A DNA stretch of 64,000 nt from AC-32 sp963754265 (lineage in GTDB: Bacteria; Actinomycetota; Thermoleophilia; Gaiellales; Gaiellaceae), in the NCBI GenBank assembly GCA_963754265.1, contig CAVWFB010000016.1, forward strand, positions 186,001 to 250,000, written 5' to 3'. Position 1 is the first letter of the stretch. Each line of letters opens with the position of its first letter. The notes beneath the pieces were generated by a model that was given only the letters and a program-made list of their open reading frames with translations, was not told where the DNA came from and made no database searches. The translations under genes and the position numbers were made by a program. Positions 31,774 to 39,756 of the stretch are shown here, one piece after another.

Positions 31774-32742
31774 GTGAGAGTCATGCTCGCCGCGGCGGCC
31801 GCAGTCTTTCTCGCAGGCTTGGGGGGAAGCGCGACCGGCGCGCCGGCGAAAGGGCGGATCGCCTTCGGGCTCGAGCAGGGAAGCGTCAGCAGCCTGTACA
31901 CGGTGCGGCCGGACGGCACCGGCCTACGACGGGTGACCATCCCGCCGACACGACAGGACCTCGGCGGCGACTCGGGCCCCGTCTGGTCGCCCGACGGCCG
32001 GCGCCTCGTCTTCGAGCGCAACCTGCCCTACTGGGGCAACGACCGGTTCCGGCTGAACACGGTGGCCGCGCGGGGCGGGATCGCCCACGCGATCACCCAA
32101 GGGCCGTTCGACGTGATGCCGAGCCTCTCGCCCGACGGGAAGCGGATCGCGTTCACCCGGCTCGTCGAGTCGGTCGCCGAACCGGCGATCTCGCTCTTCA
32201 CGGCCACCGCCGGCGGGCGGCGACCCGCGCAGCTGTTGAGCGGCGGCTTCGACCTCTCGCCGGCCTGGTCGCCCGACGGCTCGACGATCGTCTTCAGCCG
32301 CCTGGTCTCCGACTCGGCGCCGATCGAGGCCGCAACGCTCTTCCTCGCGGCCGCGAACGGGGCGAACGTGCGCCAACTCGGAGACGTGCGAGGCGTCTCG
32401 CCCTCCTGGTCACCCGACGGCAAGCGGCTGGCGTTCGTGTCGTTCACCGACCACAACGGCACGAGCTGCCCCGCCTCGAACTGCGCGCCGAACGGCGAGA
32501 TCTACGTGGTCAACGCCGACGGAAGCGGACTGCGGCGGCTGACGCGCAGCCGCGCCGACGATCAGCATCCGACCTGGTCGCCCGACGGCAGGAAGATCGC
32601 CTTCGCGAGCGGCTTCGTCCTTCCGAAAGAGGGGCACCGGCCGTGGCTGATGACCATGCCGGCGGGCGGCGGCAAGGCCGTCAGGGTCGGACGTTTCTCG
32701 GGCGTGCTCGACCCGTCCTGGAGCCCGGCAGGCGTCGGGTGA
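31774..32742 (+). CDS. Secreted TolB-like WD40/beta-propeller protein
   Basis: 322 aa, GTG start, with a signal peptide (MLAAAAAVFLAGLGGSATG). At least five PD40-type blades carry the motif W/L-S-P-D-G-x-x-[IL]-x-F: WSPDGRRLVF, LSPDGKRIAF, WSPDGSTIVF, WSPDGKRLAF and WSPDGRKIAF. Such propellers are extracytoplasmic binding scaffolds. No catalytic domain is attached and no Tol-Pal genes are near, so the partner is unknown. It is monocistronic: 23 nt and a new promoter separate it from the next gene. Confidence 0.85.
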   Translation: MRVMLAAAAAVFLAGLGGSATGAPAKGRIAFGLEQGSVSSLYTVRPDGTGLRRVTIPPTRQDLGGDSGPVWSPDGRRLVFERNLPYWGNDRFRLNTVAARGGIAHAITQGPFDVMPSLSPDGKRIAFTRLVESVAEPAISLFTATAGGRRPAQLLSGGFDLSPAWSPDGSTIVFSRLVSDSAPIEAATLFLAAANGANVRQLGDVRGVSPSWSPDGKRLAFVSFTDHNGTSCPASNCAPNGEIYVVNADGSGLRRLTRSRADDQHPTWSPDGRKIAFASGFVLPKEGHRPWLMTMPAGGGKAVRVGRFSGVLDPSWSPAGVG

Positions 32743-32753
32743 GCTCCGCTCGA

Positions 32754-32759
32754 TAGGCT
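32754..32759 (+). promoter_or_regulatory. -10 of the mhqO-like operon
   Basis: TAGGCT, 6 nt before the ATG at 32766; leaderless type. Confidence 0.45.
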
Positions 32760-32765
32760 CCGCTC

Positions 32766-33692
32766 ATGAAGCTCGAAGGCGTCCACCACGTCACGGCGAT
32801 CACCGGCGACGCGCCGGGCAACGTCGACTTCTACGCGCGCGTGCTCGGCCTGCGTCTTGTCAAGAAGAGCGTCAACCAGGACGACCCGACCGTGTACCAC
32901 CTCTTCTACGGAGACGACGAGGGCACGCCCGGAAACGACATCACCTTTTTCGAGTACCGGAATGCGCAGCCCGGCCGCGCAGGCGCTGGGATGGTGCACC
33001 GGGTCGTCTGGCGGGTCGGCTCGGACGAGGCGCTGTCGTTCTGGGAGGAGCGCCTGGGCACGGAGGGCGTGAAGACCGAGCGCACCGCCGAAGGCTCGCT
33101 TCTCTTCGCGGATCCGGAGGGCCTAGGACACGAGCTCGTCGTCTCCAAGGCCCCGGACGAGCCCCTGATCGCCGACGACCCGGAGATCCCTGCCGAGTTC
33201 GCGCTCCGGGGCTTCGAGGGCGTCCGCGCGTACTCCCACGATCCCGAGGCCAGCCGCGCCTTCCTCGAGGGGGCGCTCGAGTTCGATGCGCAGGACGAGG
33301 ATGCCTGGGAGGTGCGCGGCGAGCAGCGCGGCGGCTTCTACCGATACGACCGCAGCGACGAGCGCGGGGTACCGGGCGCTGGCACCGTTCACCACGTCGC
33401 GTGGGCCTCGCCGATGGACGAGCACGAGGCCTGGCAGAAGCGCGTCGCGGAGTCCGGTGCCTCCCCCACTCCGGTGATCGACCGCTACTACTTCAAGTCG
33501 ATCTACTTCCGCGAGCCGAGCGGCGTGCTCTTCGAGATCGCGTCGATCGGCCCAGGCTTCACCGCGGACGAGCCGATCGAGAGCCTCGGGGAGCGCCTCT
33601 CGCTGCCACCCGACTACGAGCAGCTTCGCGATCGGCTGGAGCAGGTGTTGACCCCGCTGCCGGACACTCGCGCCGCCCGCACGGCGAAGTGA
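32766..33692 (+). CDS. Ring-cleaving dioxygenase (MhqO/MhqA-like, two VOC domains)
   Basis: 308 aa. Two glyoxalase/VOC modules: the first opens LEGVHHVTAITGDAPGNVDFY with HH metal residues, the second has GTVHHVAWASPMDEHEAW; the C-terminal FREPSGVLFEIAS provides the Glu ligand. Related proteins are hydroquinone-induced ring-cleaving dioxygenases. It overlaps the next gene as GTGA, and that gene encodes an MhqD-like esterase; this pairing is the mhq arrangement used against quinones and electrophiles. I see no MhqR-type repressor in the window. Confidence 0.85.
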   Translation: MKLEGVHHVTAITGDAPGNVDFYARVLGLRLVKKSVNQDDPTVYHLFYGDDEGTPGNDITFFEYRNAQPGRAGAGMVHRVVWRVGSDEALSFWEERLGTEGVKTERTAEGSLLFADPEGLGHELVVSKAPDEPLIADDPEIPAEFALRGFEGVRAYSHDPEASRAFLEGALEFDAQDEDAWEVRGEQRGGFYRYDRSDERGVPGAGTVHHVAWASPMDEHEAWQKRVAESGASPTPVIDRYYFKSIYFREPSGVLFEIASIGPGFTADEPIESLGERLSLPPDYEQLRDRLEQVLTPLPDTRAARTAK

Positions 33693-34339
33693 CCATCGAG
33701 CATCGGCTTCGGCCGCCGGCCGCAGAGCCAGAGGGCCTGCTCGTCCTGTTCCACGGCCGCGGCGCCGACGAGCACGACCTGTTCCCGCTGCTCGACGTGC
33801 TCGACCCGGAGCGGCGCCTCCTCGGCGTCACTCCACGCGGCCCGCTCTCGCTGCCGCCGGGCGGCGCCCACTGGTACGCCGTTCAGGAGATCGGCTTTCC
33901 CGACCCGGGAACGTTCCTGCCGACCTACGCCGCCGTTTCGGACTGGCTCGACGGGCTCGAGGACGAGACGGGTATCGGGCCCGAGCGGACGGTTCTCGGC
34001 GGCTTCTCGCAGGGTGCCGTCATGACGTACTCGCTCGGCCTCGGGAGAGCACGCCCCCGTCCCGCCGCCCTCGTCGCGCTGAGCGGCTTCATCCCGACCG
34101 TTGAAGGCTTCGAGCTCGACCTCCAGGGATCGTTACCGCAGGTCGCGATCGGCCACGGTGTCCTCGACCCGGTCATCTCGATCGAATGGAGCCGACGGGC
34201 AAGAGCGCTGCTGGAGGACGCGGGCGCGCAGGTCGTCTACCGCGAGTACCCGCTCCCCCACGCGGTCGATCCTGGCTTTCTGGCCGAGCTGGTGCCCTGG
34301 ATCCCGGCTGCCCTCGCAGCGCGGGCAACGGCGGCCTGA
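33689..34339 (+). CDS. Phospholipase/carboxylesterase (MhqD-like alpha/beta hydrolase)
   Basis: 216 aa, GTG start within the dioxygenase stop (GTGA). Oxyanion motif FHGRGADEHDLFPL at 21-34, nucleophile Ser107 in GGFSQGA, Asp in GVLDPVISIEW and His in LPHAVDPGF complete the triad. No signal peptide. Together with the upstream dioxygenase it probably detoxifies quinone or aromatic electrophile products; a general esterase is the alternative. Confidence 0.87.
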   Translation: MTIEHRLRPPAAEPEGLLVLFHGRGADEHDLFPLLDVLDPERRLLGVTPRGPLSLPPGGAHWYAVQEIGFPDPGTFLPTYAAVSDWLDGLEDETGIGPERTVLGGFSQGAVMTYSLGLGRARPRPAALVALSGFIPTVEGFELDLQGSLPQVAIGHGVLDPVISIEWSRRARALLEDAGAQVVYREYPLPHAVDPGFLAELVPWIPAALAARATAA

Positions 34340-34354
34340 CGAAGGGGGAGCGAC

Positions 34355-34954
34355 ACGGCGGGGACGGGCTGGTCGGCGTACTACGAGGCGGCGGGCGACG
34401 AGCCTCGCGACACGCTGCTCGACGCTCTGCGCCGGTTCGACGAGGAGCCCGTAGGCGAGCGGTTCGCGGTCGACCTCGGCTGTGGCACCGGCCGAGACAC
34501 CGTCGAGCTCCTGAGACGCGGCTGGACCGTGCTGGCGATCGACGGGGAGGCCGAGGCGCTCGATCGCCTTCGGAGACGCGAGGACCTGCCTTCCGACTCG
34601 AGCGACCGGCTGCGGGCCGTGAGGTCCTCGTTTCAGGAAGCGGCCTGGCCCGACGCGGACCTGGTCAACTCGAGCTTCGCGCTGCCGTTCTGTCCGCCCA
34701 GGGCCTTCCCCGGGCTCTGGCGGCGGATCGAGCGCTCGCTCCGCCCCGGGGGCAGATTCAGCGGGCATCTCTTCGGCGACCGCGACGGCTGGTCCGGCGA
34801 GGAAGAGATGACGTTTCGGACGCGCGGGCAGGTTGAGGCCCTCCTCGCCTCGCTCGAGGTGGAGCGCCTCGACGAGATCGAGGAGGACGGGAAGACCGCG
34901 ACGGGCAAGGACAAGCACTGGCATCTGTTCCACATCGTGGCCCGGAGGCGCTAG
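34355..34954 (+). CDS. Class I SAM-dependent methyltransferase with no ordinary start codon
   Basis: 199 aa if read from ACG 34355. SAM motif I is VDLGCGTGRDTVELLRRGW, with the acidic end of beta2 in LAIDGE, then SSFALPF and LRPGGRFSGHLFGDRDGW. The domain begins with TGWSAYYEAAGDEPRDTLLDAL, yet between the esterase stop (same frame, 34337-34339) and this segment there is no ATG, GTG, TTG or CTG. ACG 34355 follows AAGGGGGAG at a fitting distance and gives a family-like N-terminus. The next GTG (34529) would delete the SAM motif. Either ACG initiation or a sequence error is implied. Substrate unknown. Confidence 0.75.
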   Translation, partial: TAGTGWSAYYEAAGDEPRDTLLDALRRFDEEPVGERFAVDLGCGTGRDTVELLRRGWTVLAIDGEAEALDRLRRREDLPSDSSDRLRAVRSSFQEAAWPDADLVNSSFALPFCPPRAFPGLWRRIERSLRPGGRFSGHLFGDRDGWSGEEEMTFRTRGQVEALLASLEVERLDEIEEDGKTATGKDKHWHLFHIVARRR

Positions 34955-35136
34955 CTCTCCTTGACCGGCGGCCGGTAGCCGGGCCGCCGCCGGGCCCGGA
35001 AGTCGGCCAGCCACGCGAGAGCACGAAGACCCATCCAGACCGGGGTCAGCAAAACGTAGAACATGACGACCGCGACCCCGAGGATCAGCCACCAGGTCGC
35101 CCAGCGCCAGAGCGGAACAGGCTCTTTCGGGATCAG
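34951..35136 (-). CDS. Small membrane protein downstream of PPSR
   Basis: 61 aa, probably starting at CTG 35136, which overlaps the PPSR stop as CTGA. One or two hydrophobic stretches (WRWATWWLILGVAVVMFYVL, then TPVWMGLRALAWLADF) are followed by a basic tail, RARRRPGYRPPVKES. No in-frame ATG, GTG or TTG precedes the hydrophobic part. The stop codon is shared with the convergent methyltransferase gene in CTAG (34951-34954). Unknown function; coding is supported by the overlap at both ends and the membrane-protein composition. Confidence 0.6.
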   Translation of the reverse strand: MIPKEPVPLWRWATWWLILGVAVVMFYVLLTPVWMGLRALAWLADFRARRRPGYRPPVKES

Positions 35137-35975
35137 ACCGGCGTCTTCTCCTTGCTGCCGGCCTCCGCGCGACGGCGCTCGACGAGCCTGATCACCCGCG
35201 CCGCGGTTTCCTCGATCGAGAGGTCGGAGATCTCGATCACCGGGCAGCCGAGCCGCCGATGCAGGGTCTCCGCCTCCTCGAGCTCGCCGTAGATCTCGAG
35301 CAGCTCGGCGTAGGCGCGTTGGTTCCCGCCGAGACGCCGTGCGCGCTGCTTGCGGATCTCCTGGAGGCGCTGGGCGTCGATCGTCAGGCCGACGATCTTG
35401 GTCTGGTCGACCTCGAACAGCGCCGTCGGCGGCTCGATCCCCTTCACCACGGGGACGTTGGCGGTTTTGTAGCCCAGGTAGCCGAGGTACATCGAGAGCG
35501 GCGTCTTCGAGGTGCGCGAGACCCCGACGAGGATGAGGTCGGCCTCGTGCAGGCCCGCCCCCACGCCGTCGTCGTACTTGACGGCGAACTCGATCGCCGC
35601 CATGCGCTTGAAGTACGACGAGTCGAGCGGCGCGCGCGCCCCAGGCGTCATCTTCGCCGCGACGCCGGCAACCTTGGCCACGGCCTCGATCGGGTGGCCG
35701 AGCAGGTCACAGTAATGGAGCTTGTAGCGGCGGCAGAGGGTGCGGGCCGCCTCGCGGAGCTCCGGATGGACCAGCGTGTAGACGATCACGGCGGGCCGGC
35801 CCTTCGCTCGATTCAACGCCAAGTGGAGGTCGTCGACGGTCTCGACGCGCGGGTGGCGGATCTCCTCGAACTCCTGCTCCGGGAACTGCGCCTCGAGCGC
35901 ATGCACGAGCCGCACGGCGGTCTCCCCGGTTGAATCGGAGATGACGTGGAGCTCGACCGGCTGCTTGGCCGTCAC
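35133..35975 (-). CDS. PPSR/PDRP: bifunctional kinase/phosphorylase regulating PEP synthase or PPDK
   Basis: 280 aa, the family (formerly DUF299) length. It phosphorylates the regulatory Thr of PPDK or PEP synthase with ADP and removes it by phosphorolysis. Motifs: VISDSTGETA near 11-20, the P-loop GVSRTSKTPLS, and LGYKTANVPVVKGIEPP. The window encodes a PPDK 3.4 kb away and no PEP synthase, so PPDK is the likely target. GTG start; TAGGGT lies 7 nt before it. Confidence 0.93.
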   Translation of the reverse strand: MTAKQPVELHVISDSTGETAVRLVHALEAQFPEQEFEEIRHPRVETVDDLHLALNRAKGRPAVIVYTLVHPELREAARTLCRRYKLHYCDLLGHPIEAVAKVAGVAAKMTPGARAPLDSSYFKRMAAIEFAVKYDDGVGAGLHEADLILVGVSRTSKTPLSMYLGYLGYKTANVPVVKGIEPPTALFEVDQTKIVGLTIDAQRLQEIRKQRARRLGGNQRAYAELLEIYGELEEAETLHRRLGCPVIEISDLSIEETAARVIRLVERRRAEAGSKEKTPV

Positions 35976-35982
35976 GCGCGGG

Positions 35983-35988
35983 ACCCTA
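35983..35988 (-). promoter_or_regulatory. -10 of the PPSR gene
   Basis: TAGGGT on the minus strand, 7 nt before the GTG at 35975; leaderless type. Confidence 0.45.
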
Positions 35989-36047
35989 GCCTCGGGCGCT
36001 GCAACCGGCGTCGACGAGGAAGTCCGGCTCTCGTCACAGAGGCGTCA

Positions 36048-36112
36048 CAGACACGTGCGCCCGCCCTCGGTAGGCTCGTCGCCATGGCAGGGGGGCGGGT
36101 CGGGACCCGAAG
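36048..36112 (+). ncRNA. Candidate promoter element related to the small-RNA family
   Basis: In the 180-nt gap between PPSR and glyS the plus strand has CAGACA (36048-36053), 17 nt, TAGGCT (36071-36076). The region CGTCAC..GACACGTGCGCC..GCTCG matches copy 2 at 44687-44722 at roughly 30 of 36 bases, but the sequence after the start differs: it holds CATGGCAGGGGGGC and a CGGGTC-GG-GACCCG hairpin instead of GGGGAGGAGG. A 10-codon leaderless ORF (ATG 36083 to TAG) is possible. The rest of the gap shows nothing else. Confidence 0.3.
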
Positions 36113-36155
36113 GTAGTCGCGCGAGAACATGAAGACCGCTGTCCGCCGAACCCGG

Positions 36156-37997
36156 CTAGCGCGGAATCTGCGAAAAGTCGCCGAGGCGCCCGAGCGTGTC
36201 GCGCACGTCGAGCAGGAGCCGAAGGCGGTTCGCACGCACGGCCTCGTCCTCGTCCATGACCAGCACCTCCTCGAAGAAGCGCTCCATCAACGGCGCCAGC
36301 GTCGCACCGGATTCAAGCGCCTTGCGGGTATCACCGTCGATCGCGACCTTCGCCAACCCCTCCGCGAGCGCCCGCTCGGCGTCCTCACGCAGCAGCGCGC
36401 GGTCGAGCTCAGGTGCCGCGTCACCAGCGCTCTTCCCCGCCAGCCGGTGGGCTCGGTCGTACGCGGTGTAGACGCCGTCGAACGACGGGGACTCTCGCTC
36501 GGCGTGGAGTGACTCCGCCAGCCTCGCAACGCTTCCCAGATCGACCGCCGCCGAGGCTCGCGCAGCGCGCACGTACTCGACCGGCACGTCGAGCAGCCCC
36601 TCGAGCCGCTCCTCGACGAACTCGCGAACCTCCTCGTCGAGCAGCGACCGTGGGATCGTCAGCCCGCCCTCGACCGCAAGCCGGTTAAGGCCGATCGCGG
36701 CCCGGCGGAGCCCATACGGGTCGCGGGATCCCGAGGGCTTATGGCCGAGCGAGAACGAGGTCGCGAGCGTGTCGAGCTTGTCTGCGGCAGCGAGCACCTT
36801 CCCGGCCTCGGTTTGCGGCAGCGGCCCTCCCGCCGAGTCCGGCAGGTATTGCTCCTCGATCGCCGCACTGACCGCCTCCGGATAGCCCGCCAGCCGCGCG
36901 TACTCGCCACCGATGTAGCCCTCCAGGTCCGGGAACTCGCGCACGAGCTCCGAGGCCTGGTCTGCCTTTGCCAAGCGCGCCGCTTCGGAGGACGCCTCAC
37001 CGCCGCCGAGCTCGCCGACGAGCGCCTGCACGCGGTCGGTCTTGTCGGCGAACGTTCCGGCGCCCTTGAAGAACGTGATCGCGTCGAGCTGCTTGGCGAG
37101 CTCGTCGATGCCCCGCCCGACGTCTCGCTCGAACGTGAAGCTCGCGTCGTCGAGCCGCCCCTCGAGCACGTTCTCGTTTCCTGCTCGAACCAGGTTCGGG
37201 TCGCCCCCGTTGGCAACGAAGGCGAACCGGTTTCCCCCAAGCGGAAAGTACCGCTGGTGCGACTGCATCGCCGTCACGATCACGCGCTCGGGCAGCTGCA
37301 GGAACCGCTCGTCGAAGCTGCCCTCGAGCACGACGACCTGCTCGACGAGGTAGACGACCTCCTCGAGCACCCCGGCCGGATCGCCCCAACCGCCGATCGC
37401 GTCCAGGCCGGCGACGATCTGGCGCCGCCGCTCCGCTGCGTCCGGCTCGACCTCGGCCTCGCGGAGCCGGTCCGCATATTCCTTTGCGTCCGGGATCTCG
37501 ACGGCGCCGTGCGTGAAGCGGTGTCCGAAGCTCGTCTCACCGACGACCGTCTCCTCGTCGAGCTTCGCCAGGCGCCAGCGGACCGGCCGGGCGAACCGGA
37601 GGCCGCTGTCCTCCCAGCGCATCGACTTGGAAAAGGCAAGCCCGCGCACGATCGCCTCGACCCGCTCGGGGAGCACGTCGCGCAACGGCTGGCCTGGGCG
37701 CTCCACGCCGAGGAAGCCGTCTCGTACGACAAGGTCCTCCGGCCGAACGCCGTGCTTCTTGGCAAATCCGGCCGCGGCCTTCTCGGCGAGTGACTCGGGC
37801 GGTCCCTTGATCCACTCGTCCGCGGTTCGCTCGGATATGTCGTCGAGAAGCACCGCCAGCCGGCGCGGCCCCACGAACACGTGCGTCGGCGGCGCGCCGA
37901 GCTCGCGCTCGCTCAGCACGGGCAGCTGGGCTTCCGCCTCCCGGCAGGCTCCTGCCGGCAGCTCCTCGCAGCCGATCTCAAGTAGCAGCGTCGGCAC
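36156..37997 (-). CDS. glyS: Glycyl-tRNA synthetase beta subunit
   Basis: 613 aa from GTG 37997 (MPTLLLEIGCEELPAG). Beta subunit of the heterotetrameric enzyme. Diagnostic segments: EIGCEELPAG at 7-16, MRWEDSGLRFARPVRW, ESHQRYFP-like MQSHQRYFPL, GLARADL-like RLAKADQASELVREFPDLEG, GYIGGEYARLAG, and DPYGLRRAAIGLNRL. The GTG lies inside the glyQ 3' end (20-nt overlap), as usual for glyQ-glyS. The C-terminal anticodon-binding domain is intact. Confidence 0.96.
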   Translation of the reverse strand: MPTLLLEIGCEELPAGACREAEAQLPVLSERELGAPPTHVFVGPRRLAVLLDDISERTADEWIKGPPESLAEKAAAGFAKKHGVRPEDLVVRDGFLGVERPGQPLRDVLPERVEAIVRGLAFSKSMRWEDSGLRFARPVRWRLAKLDEETVVGETSFGHRFTHGAVEIPDAKEYADRLREAEVEPDAAERRRQIVAGLDAIGGWGDPAGVLEEVVYLVEQVVVLEGSFDERFLQLPERVIVTAMQSHQRYFPLGGNRFAFVANGGDPNLVRAGNENVLEGRLDDASFTFERDVGRGIDELAKQLDAITFFKGAGTFADKTDRVQALVGELGGGEASSEAARLAKADQASELVREFPDLEGYIGGEYARLAGYPEAVSAAIEEQYLPDSAGGPLPQTEAGKVLAAADKLDTLATSFSLGHKPSGSRDPYGLRRAAIGLNRLAVEGGLTIPRSLLDEEVREFVEERLEGLLDVPVEYVRAARASAAVDLGSVARLAESLHAERESPSFDGVYTAYDRAHRLAGKSAGDAAPELDRALLREDAERALAEGLAKVAIDGDTRKALESGATLAPLMERFFEEVLVMDEDEAVRANRLRLLLDVRDTLGRLGDFSQIPR

Positions 37998-38847
37998 CGG
38001 GCTCCAGTTCGAGGTAGGCCTGCGCGACCTCGCGCGCCAGGTTGCGCACCCGGCCGATGTACGCGGCACGCTCGGTCGCGGAGATCGCCCCGCGCGCGTC
38101 GAGCAGATTGAACGTGTGCGAGGCCTTCAGCACCTGGTCGTAGGCGGGCAGAGGCAAGCCCCGCTCGAGCAAGAGCCGACATTCCTCCTCGTGCTCGCCG
38201 AACCGTCGTGTGAGGATCTCGACCGGCGCGAGCTCGAAGTTGTAGACCGACCACTCTCGCTCGTTTTCGCGGTACACATCGCCCCAGGTGATTCCGGGCG
38301 CCCACTCGAGCTCCAGGGCGCTGCGCTTGCCTTGCAGGAACATCGCCAGGCGCTCCATGCCGTAGGTGATCTCGGCCGGCACGAGTTCGACGTCGAACCC
38401 GCCGAGCTGCTGGAAGTACGTCCACTGCGTGATCTCCATGCCGTCGCACCAGACCTCCCAGCCGAGGCCCCACGCGCCGAGGGTCGGCTGTTCCCAGTCG
38501 TCCTCGACGAGACGAATGTCGTGGCGGCGCAGGTCGATGCCGATCGCCTCGAGCGAGCCGAAGTACAGGTCGAGCACGTCCTGCGGCGCGGGCTTGATCA
38601 CGACCTGGTACTGGAAGTAGTGCTGAAACCGGTACGGGTTCTCGCCGTACCTGCCGTCGAGCGGCCGGATCACCGGCTCGATGTATCCGGTCTTCCAGGG
38701 CTTCGGCCCGAGGCTTCGCAGGAAGGTTGCCGGGTTCATGGTGCCCGCGGCGACCTCGGTGTGGTACGGCTGCATGAGCACGCAGCCGTAGTCGGCCCAG
38801 TACCCCTCGAGCGCGCGAATCGTGTCCTGGAAGGTGGGAGCCGCCAA
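37978..38847 (-). CDS. glyQ: Glycyl-tRNA synthetase alpha subunit
   Basis: 289 aa from TTG 38847 (MAAPTFQDTIRALEGYW). It holds the class II catalytic core: GCVLMQPYHTEVAAGTMNPATFLR (split by family insertions), GRYGENPYRFQHYFQYQV (motif 2 region), and EITYGMERLAMFLQG (motif 3 Arg). The two-subunit GlyRS type is typical of many bacteria other than streptomycetes. The TTG start is 7 nt after TAGGAT, so leaderless; there is no room for a glycine T-box leader. Confidence 0.96.
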   Translation of the reverse strand: MAAPTFQDTIRALEGYWADYGCVLMQPYHTEVAAGTMNPATFLRSLGPKPWKTGYIEPVIRPLDGRYGENPYRFQHYFQYQVVIKPAPQDVLDLYFGSLEAIGIDLRRHDIRLVEDDWEQPTLGAWGLGWEVWCDGMEITQWTYFQQLGGFDVELVPAEITYGMERLAMFLQGKRSALELEWAPGITWGDVYRENEREWSVYNFELAPVEILTRRFGEHEEECRLLLERGLPLPAYDQVLKASHTFNLLDARGAISATERAAYIGRVRNLAREVAQAYLELEPGADAAT

Positions 38848-38854
38848 GCGCCCA

Positions 38855-38860
38855 ATCCTA
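38855..38860 (-). promoter_or_regulatory. -10 of glyQ-glyS
   Basis: TAGGAT on the minus strand, 7 nt before the TTG of glyQ. Confidence 0.5.
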
Positions 38861-38922
38861 GGGAAGAAGCAGGCCGCCTCACTCGTCTTGTGAATGCGTC
38901 CTTTCCGAGGAAGCGCCTCCAG

Positions 38923-38944
38923 AACGGGCCCTCCGGGGCCCGTT
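38923..38944 (-). terminator. Hairpin after recO
   Basis: Perfect 9-bp stem AACGGGCCC / GGGCCCGTT with a 4-nt loop, starting 7 nt past the recO stop. It is followed on the minus strand by TTCTGG only, so a weak T-run. It probably separates recO from the glyQ promoter 60 nt on. Confidence 0.6.
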
Positions 38945-38950
38945 CGTCCT

Positions 38951-39691
38951 CTACGCGCTGAGTGTTCGGAGCCGGAAGCCGCCGTGGTACTCGTACGAGG
39001 CGGTGATCACCCCGAGGGCCTCTCGAGCTCCCCGCTCGGTCAAGCCGGCTGCGGCGGCATCGGCCAGGGGGCGCTGGAGTAGCCCTTCGATTCCGAGCAA
39101 GCCCTCATGGGAAAGCGGTAACGCGCCGTTGGCGCAGTTCTGGCAGACCGCGCCGCCCGCGCGCGGCGAGTAGCCCGCAAGGCCCGTGTCCGCGCCGCAC
39201 TCGGCACATGAGGTCACGTGTGGGAGGTAGCCGGAGAGCCAGAGAAGCTTCAGCTGGAACGAGAGAACGAGCGGGTCGGTGGTCGCCTGGCCGGCCCCGG
39301 GCTCGAGCTCGTCGAGGAGATCGAGGAAACGTGTCAGCGCCCGAAACGCGCGGTCGTTCGCCTCCTGCTCGGGGAAGAGGCGCAGCATCGCCTCGGCACC
39401 GACGAGGCCGACGTTCAGACGGTACGTCTGCTCCCGAGCGGCGTGGTGGGAGCCGAGAAGCTGCACGCCGGTCACCGTTTGCAGCTCCCCGCCGCCCTGG
39501 TGGAGCATCAGCTCGACGTGGCTGAGCGGCTCGAGCCGGGCGCCGAAGCGCGACTTGGTCTTGCGCACGCCCTTGGCGACCGCGCCGACCCGCCCGCGAT
39601 CGAGCGTGTAGAGGTGGAGCACACGGTCCGCCTCGCCGAGGCGGAACGAGCGCAGCACCACCGCCTCGGTCTTGTAGGTCCGGCCGGCCAC
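38951..39691 (-). CDS. recO: DNA repair protein RecO
   Basis: 246 aa from GTG 39691. N-terminal OB fold (YKTEAVVLRSFRLGEADRVLHLY in the family position, with GEADRV), then SRFGARLEPLSHVELMLHQG, and a C4 zinc site: CAEC with a later CQNC (CAECGADTGLAGY ... GAVCQNC). It loads RecA with RecR and anneals SSB-coated strands. The start is chosen because TACACT lies 8 nt upstream and the family begins a few residues before RTYKTEAVVL. Confidence 0.93.
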   Translation of the reverse strand: MAGRTYKTEAVVLRSFRLGEADRVLHLYTLDRGRVGAVAKGVRKTKSRFGARLEPLSHVELMLHQGGGELQTVTGVQLLGSHHAAREQTYRLNVGLVGAEAMLRLFPEQEANDRAFRALTRFLDLLDELEPGAGQATTDPLVLSFQLKLLWLSGYLPHVTSCAECGADTGLAGYSPRAGGAVCQNCANGALPLSHEGLLGIEGLLQRPLADAAAAGLTERGAREALGVITASYEYHGGFRLRTLSA

Positions 39692-39699
39692 CGGGCTCA

Positions 39700-39705
39700 A
39701 GTGTA
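39700..39705 (-). promoter_or_regulatory. -10 of recO
   Basis: TACACT on the minus strand, 8 nt before the recO GTG; leaderless type. The plus-strand side of this 65-nt gap must hold the glutaredoxin promoter (a weak TACTTC about 20 nt before its ATG), which I cannot define well. Confidence 0.4.
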
Positions 39706-39756
39706 GATCCGGGACAGGCCGGGAATCGCCCAAATACTTCTGCGTTTCAAATCGTA

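Noticed and set aside
29214..32756. A 1180-codon open frame on the plus strand opposite ppdK, and many other long frames opposite or overlapping real genes
   Set aside because: They are mirror frames caused by high GC third-position bias; their translations are low-complexity Arg/Ala/Pro/Gly or Asp/Glu/Leu mixes with no family motif, while the opposite strand has clear domains.
38848..38950. Glycine T-box or other leader before glyQ
   Set aside because: The -10 lies 7 nt before the glyQ start, leaving no leader; the hairpin in the gap follows recO and lacks T-box motifs.
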